This document shows positions 60,102 to 64,000 of a stretch of 64,000 nucleotides of DNA, piece after piece (position 1 is the stretch's first letter; the number at the start of each line of letters is the position of its first letter). A program made the translations under genes and the position numbers. The notes under the pieces were generated by a model. It was not told the DNA's origin. It saw only the letters and a program-made list of their open reading frames with translations, and ran no database searches. Source of the DNA: Streptomyces sp. MA5143a (lineage in GTDB: Bacteria; Actinomycetota; Actinomycetes; Streptomycetales; Streptomycetaceae). The stretch lies in the NCBI RefSeq assembly GCF_900290235.1, contig NZ_OLMK01000102.1, positions 57,400 through 121,399 on the forward strand. Reading direction: 5' to 3'.

Positions 60102-62936
60102 TCATCCGACCCGACGCAGTAGGTCGGACAAGGCGATTCGGGACGAGACCCCGAGCTTCCGGTAGACGCGCGACAGATGTGTCTCCACCGTGCGTGGGCT
60201 GAGGAAGAGCCGTTCGGCGATCTGCCGGGTGCGCAGACCCGTCGTCGCGAGTTCGGCGATCTCCCGTTCGCGCTCGCTGAGCAGGCCGAGCGGATGGGCG
60301 GTGTCGTCGCCGTCGGACAGCTCGGCGCGCATCTGCGCCACTCGCTCCTGTACGAGCGCCGCCCCGAAGGTACGGGCCAGGGCTTCGGCCGCGTCGAGAT
60401 GGCCCAGGACCGTCTCCCGGCCCTGGGTGACGTCGAAGGAGCGGATGCCGGTCGCCAGGGTCCATGCGTGCTCGACGGGCATGTCGGCCGCCCGGAACGC
60501 ATCCGCCGCGAGGCCGAAAAGCTTGGCGGCCGCGTCGTGTTCACCGTCGGCCTGGTGGAGCAGGGCGCGGGCGCGGCGTGTGTACGCCTCCTGGACCGGC
60601 AGTCCGAGCCGCTCGGCATCCGCCTCGGCGGTGCGGACCAGGCGGTGTGCCTCCTCGTGGTCGCCGCACTCGAGTGTGGCCGTGGCGAGAAGGGAGAGCA
60701 GGAAGGGCCGGGAGAAGGGCCGGACCGGCGGCATTCGGTCGCCGCCCTCGCTGTCCAGCAGGGTCCGCCGGCAGCCGGCAGCGTCACCGGCGAGCAGCCG
60801 GGCATGTGCGAGCAGACCCGTCGCCGAGGCGGTCCACCAGCTGTGGCCGTGCGCGGTGGCGCGCGGGGCCTCCTCGACGAGGGCGACGGCCTTGTCGGCG
60901 TACTCCCGGCCGCGGGACCAGACAAGCGTTGTCGCGTGTATCGCCTGCGCCAGGGTGATCGCGGGCCGGAAATCGAGGGCGCGGGCCAGGGATTCGACCT
61001 CCTGGGCGTGCCGCTGGGAGGCGTCGAGGCGGCCGGTCCACTGCTCGGCCATGGCGAGCCCCAGCAACCGGTGGAGCAGGATGGGCCGTCGGGAGCCCGT
61101 GCCGTCGGTTCCCAGTCCCCGGCTCAGGTGGCGGGCCGCGTCCGTGAAGCGTTCCAGGTACAGTTCCGCGCTGCCGAGCAGGGCCAGGGTTTCCGGCGTG
61201 CGGCCGGCGAGGGGGTCGGGAAGGGCGTCGACGAGCCGGACACAGCGGGTCACCTCGGCGGTGGCCTCGGCGAGGTCACCCGCATGGGTGGCACAGAGAG
61301 CGTGGAGAACCCGCAGTACGGTGCGGTCCGCTCCGTCCGATTCGAGCGGCGTCCGCACGGCTTCCCGGAGCAGGGCGTGTGCCTGGTCGTGCGTGCCGCC
61401 GAGAACATGGACCAGACCGTACTCGATGACAAGTTCGGCGGCCTCGGTCGGCAATGGATCGGGCAGGGGCCTGGGCAGCTGCCCGAGGGCGGTACCCGCG
61501 AGGGCCGCCGCCTCCGCGTACCGGCCGAGCTGCCGCTCGACCGAGGCGCAGACGGCGTGCGCCTGGAGCAGTTGTCTCTCGCCGAGAGACGCGTGCCGGT
61601 GCCCCAGCAGTTCGTGTGCCCGCGTGCGGGCCTCGGCCAACTGGCCCGAGGCGATCAGGGCGCGGCAGCAGGCGAGTTCCATCTCGGTGCGGGCGGTGGA
61701 GTCCGTTCCTCCGGCGGGCAGGGACTCCAGGGCCAGCCGGAGCCAGTGCGCCGCGGTCGCCGGGTCCTTCCCGGCGATCTCCGCGGCGCCCTCGGCCAGG
61801 GTGCACGCGGCGAGAGCGGCGTCCACGCCCAGCACATGCTCGGCGTGGCGGGCCTTCTCGCCGGCCCGGCCGCCACGGTCGGCGATCAGTTCCAGGGCGC
61901 GCCGGTGGGCGCGCAGCCGGAAGGACACGCCGGCCCTCGCGTGCGCGACATGGCCGACGACGGGATGACGGAAGGCCAGGTTGCCCTTCCAGTCGGCCGG
62001 GCGCACCAGATCGGCCCGTTCCAGTTCGGCGAGCGCGTCGAGGGTGCGGTCCAGCCCCAGCCCGGAGACCCGGGCGGTGTCCTCCGGCCGGAACGGGCTG
62101 CCGACCACGGCCGCCGCCGACGCGGTGATCGCCGCCTGCGACGTCAGCGCGTCGAACTCGGCGATCAGTGGCTTCGCCTCGCGGAGCAGCCCGGCGGTGT
62201 CGGTGCCCGGGCGGTCGGGCCAGCGCTCGGGGCGCCAGTCGGCCGCGGCGAGCAGGCGCACGTATCGGGGGTTGCCCTCCGCCGCGGCGCACACCAGGCT
62301 CGCGTAATCCGGGGGCAGGGCCGCAGCGTGTGACTCGGGGAACCCCGGCGCGTCCCGGCCGGCGAGCAGCGCGGCCACGGATGCCGGGCCGAGCGGGCCC
62401 GGCTCGATACGCGTCACCGTGCCGGCCTGAACTCCGTACTCCAGGGCTTCCAGCAGCTCGGGGGCCGTCTGTCTGGGGCGATGGGCCAGGGCGAGCAGGA
62501 ACGGACCCGGCACCTGGGAGCGGACCAGCCGGACGATCGCCGCCGCCGAGTCCGCGTCGCAGCAGTGAACGTCGTCCAGGATCAGGGCGCAGCCCGCGGC
62601 CCACTTCCCGGGCCGGTCGCCGAGCTCGTCGAACGTCTTCGCACCCGCGGTCGCGCGCGGGTCGGCCTGCCGTGCCTCCCAGGCGTCGCGGAACACCTGC
62701 AACGAGGTGGTGTTTCCCCGTACGGCGCGGGCGCGGACGACCGGGATTCCCCGCCGCGTCGCCAGTTCCATGAGCGCCGTGGCCAGGCGGGTCTTCCCGA
62801 TGCCCGGCTCACCGGTGATCTCGACGACAGAGCCCCGGCCGTGGAGCAACGCGTTCACGGTCCGTGTGAGGACGGCGAGTTCGGCGTCCCGCCCGACGGG
62901 GCGCTCTCCGTCAGCCGGCACGTCCACTGCGGTCAT
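60102..62936 (-). CDS. LAL-type LuxR-family transcriptional regulator
   Basis: 944 residues; ATG preceded by GGGAG. N-terminal AAA/NACHT-like ATPase (ITGEPGIGKTRLATALM Walker A; ALILDDVHCCDADSAAAIVRL Walker B), a long helical TPR-like middle part, and a C-terminal LuxR-type helix-turn-helix (LSEREREIAELATTGLRTR, ERLFLSPRTVETHLSRVYRKLG). Large ATP-binding LuxR regulators (MalT/LAL family) often sit in biosynthetic or catabolic clusters and act as activators. The adjacent methyltransferase and the ligase pair are possible targets, which is only an inference from position. Confidence 0.92.
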   Translation of the reverse strand: MTAVDVPADGERPVGRDAELAVLTRTVNALLHGRGSVVEITGEPGIGKTRLATALMELATRRGIPVVRARAVRGNTTSLQVFRDAWEARQADPRATAGAKTFDELGDRPGKWAAGCALILDDVHCCDADSAAAIVRLVRSQVPGPFLLALAHRPRQTAPELLEALEYGVQAGTVTRIEPGPLGPASVAALLAGRDAPGFPESHAAALPPDYASLVCAAAEGNPRYVRLLAAADWRPERWPDRPGTDTAGLLREAKPLIAEFDALTSQAAITASAAAVVGSPFRPEDTARVSGLGLDRTLDALAELERADLVRPADWKGNLAFRHPVVGHVAHARAGVSFRLRAHRRALELIADRGGRAGEKARHAEHVLGVDAALAACTLAEGAAEIAGKDPATAAHWLRLALESLPAGGTDSTARTEMELACCRALIASGQLAEARTRAHELLGHRHASLGERQLLQAHAVCASVERQLGRYAEAAALAGTALGQLPRPLPDPLPTEAAELVIEYGLVHVLGGTHDQAHALLREAVRTPLESDGADRTVLRVLHALCATHAGDLAEATAEVTRCVRLVDALPDPLAGRTPETLALLGSAELYLERFTDAARHLSRGLGTDGTGSRRPILLHRLLGLAMAEQWTGRLDASQRHAQEVESLARALDFRPAITLAQAIHATTLVWSRGREYADKAVALVEEAPRATAHGHSWWTASATGLLAHARLLAGDAAGCRRTLLDSEGGDRMPPVRPFSRPFLLSLLATATLECGDHEEAHRLVRTAEADAERLGLPVQEAYTRRARALLHQADGEHDAAAKLFGLAADAFRAADMPVEHAWTLATGIRSFDVTQGRETVLGHLDAAEALARTFGAALVQERVAQMRAELSDGDDTAHPLGLLSEREREIAELATTGLRTRQIAERLFLSPRTVETHLSRVYRKLGVSSRIALSDLLRRVG

Positions 62937-63169
62937 GAGCGCCGTTCTCCCTCACCGGTGCGGTCGGGCGCGCATCCGGGCGGCCATGGCCGCGGGGCGC
63001 CGTCGCAGAAACCATACAGAAGCAAACGATTTTGCTCGACGTACGTCTTCTGATCCGGACCGATCTCGCCGAGGGGCGTACATGCCACCCGCACCGTCCG
63101 CCGCCGCGGGCCGCCCCGGGCGCGGCCTCGCGCCATCAGGGCGGTCATCGACGCGGATCACGGCCCTCT

Positions 63170-63757
63170 TCAGGCGGCTGTGGCTGCGGCCGGCCAGGCC
63201 CGGCGGTCCAGGAGATCGAGGACGAGCGCGGCGATGTTCCACGCGTCGTCCTCACCGCGGTGATGGCGCCCTTCGAGCGGTAGTCCGGCGATCCGCAGGG
63301 CGTGGACCATGCCGGGTTTCCTGTGCAGTCCGTGGGCCGCGGCGAATACGGCCTTGGCGTTGGTGTGCGTGCGTTCCGTGGGGTAGCCGAAGGGGTAGGG
63401 CACTGCGTCGGCCTGGCTCTGCCGGGCGAACTGCCGGCGGTCGTAATCGCCCCAGCTCGTCCAGGGGCGCTCGCCGGCCTCGTACTCCTCGGCGAGGATC
63501 CGGCAGGCCTCGCCGAAGGTGACGCCGTGTTCCACCTCGGCTTGGGTCAGTCCGGTCAGTTCGGTGCAGAAGTCGCTCACTGCCGACCGGGTGGGTCGGA
63601 CCACGACACGGTGCCGGGACACACGGCGCCGTGCCGCCACGTCCACGACGGTGAGACCGATCTCGATGATCTCGCTCACGGAACCGGGCGGCGGCTGTCC
63701 GTCCCAGCAGGTGGCTTCCACATCGATGACGTTCAGCAGGGCGGATTCGTGGCGCAT
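63170..63757 (-). CDS. DEDDh-type 3'-5' exonuclease
   Basis: 195 residues from the ATG at 63757. Exonuclease motifs: VIDVEATCWDG (Exo I, DxE), a middle Asp in SWGDYDRRQFARQ (Exo II), and HHRGEDDAWNIAAL (Exo III, HxxxxD). This is the ERI-1/KapD-like branch of the DnaQ superfamily, which trims RNA or DNA 3' ends. The longer in-frame extension to 63943 has no coding character. It is followed by the LAL regulator on the same strand; no functional link is evident. Confidence 0.85.
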   Translation of the reverse strand: MRHESALLNVIDVEATCWDGQPPPGSVSEIIEIGLTVVDVAARRRVSRHRVVVRPTRSAVSDFCTELTGLTQAEVEHGVTFGEACRILAEEYEAGERPWTSWGDYDRRQFARQSQADAVPYPFGYPTERTHTNAKAVFAAAHGLHRKPGMVHALRIAGLPLEGRHHRGEDDAWNIAALVLDLLDRRAWPAAATAA

Positions 63758-64000
63758 GAGGCTGAGGCTAGTGCTGTGACCGGATCCGGCACCCGAATTT
63801 TCGAACGTCCACGCGTCACCGCCGCAGAGCAACGGCGGAGACGCGATCTCCCGCGCGCCAGGTGGCCGGGAAGTCGGCGGTGAACACCCACCGCCGTACG
63901 TACCGCGATTACGTGGTTCCCCGGATGCGTCGCCCCAGGCCACAGGGCTTGACTCGGGGTACGCCGGAGAGGTTCGCCCGGGCGATTGTCAGTGGCTGCT

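Noticed and set aside
63758..64000. Possible gene start at the right edge
   Set aside because: No frame with coding character or ribosome site could be supported in the last 240 bases.

Overview
The window is high-GC actinobacterial DNA, almost certainly Streptomyces. GC dominates third codon positions, GTG starts and GTGA/ATGA overlaps are frequent, and the regulators (SpoIIE/PP2C phosphatases, a SigB/F-type sigma factor, an LAL-type LuxR regulator, roadblock and VanW proteins) and secreted lectin-tagged carbohydrate enzymes are typical of that genus. No rRNA, tRNA or CRISPR array was seen.

Region 1 (1-5.6 kb) is housekeeping and stress regulation: the end of a SpoIIE phosphatase, an FMN glutamate-synthase-like protein, a SigB/F-family sigma factor and an APC permease. 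Region 2 (5.6-8.8 kb, minus strand) is a compact lasso-peptide cluster in the order precursor, cyclase, PqqD-like RRE protein, B2 leader peptidase. The precursor encodes core LLGFAGNDRLILSKN, a citrulassin-type sequence, and the exporter gene that should follow survives only as a fragment. Region 3 (9.3-27 kb) holds small regulators, a hotdog protein, a lipoprotein, a PAS-GAF-SpoIIE-HATPase regulator, two large FtsX permeases with two ATPases, a VanW protein and a PIG-L deacetylase, ending in a gene graveyard (monooxygenase and IS5 remnants, a GGAC microsatellite).

Region 4 (27.6-56 kb) is an accessory plant-polysaccharide island. Eight secreted proteins carry a ricin-B-type lectin module joined to different catalytic parts: sugar dehydrogenase (GSDH), ThuA, a 3-keto-disaccharide-hydrolase-like domain, PHB-depolymerase-like esterase, GH54 arabinofuranosidase, beta-helix, GH5 and GH95. 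A five-gene operon encodes a ribose-type sugar ABC importer plus a TIM-barrel epimerase-like enzyme. A FadR-type GntR regulator, an enolase-superfamily dehydratase and two decayed genes (a MalG-type permease and a KduD-like dehydrogenase) complete it. A repeated GACGTCATACGTCATA motif lies before both gntR and the beta-helix gene and is a likely shared operator. The lectin modules have been copied between genes: one inverted pair 12 kb apart differs at only 2 of 361 bases.

Region 5 (56-64 kb) has an NAD-dependent epimerase-like oxidoreductase, an AMP-dependent ligase, a SAM methyltransferase, an LAL regulator and a DEDDh exonuclease.

A plausible combined picture for region 4 is extracellular trimming of pectin, arabinan and fucosylated side chains, with oxidative (3-keto) glycoside chemistry by the ThuA/GSDH/3-keto-hydrolase proteins, uptake through the ABC importer and isomerisation inside. 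The degradative part is supported by families; the oxidative pathway is inference.
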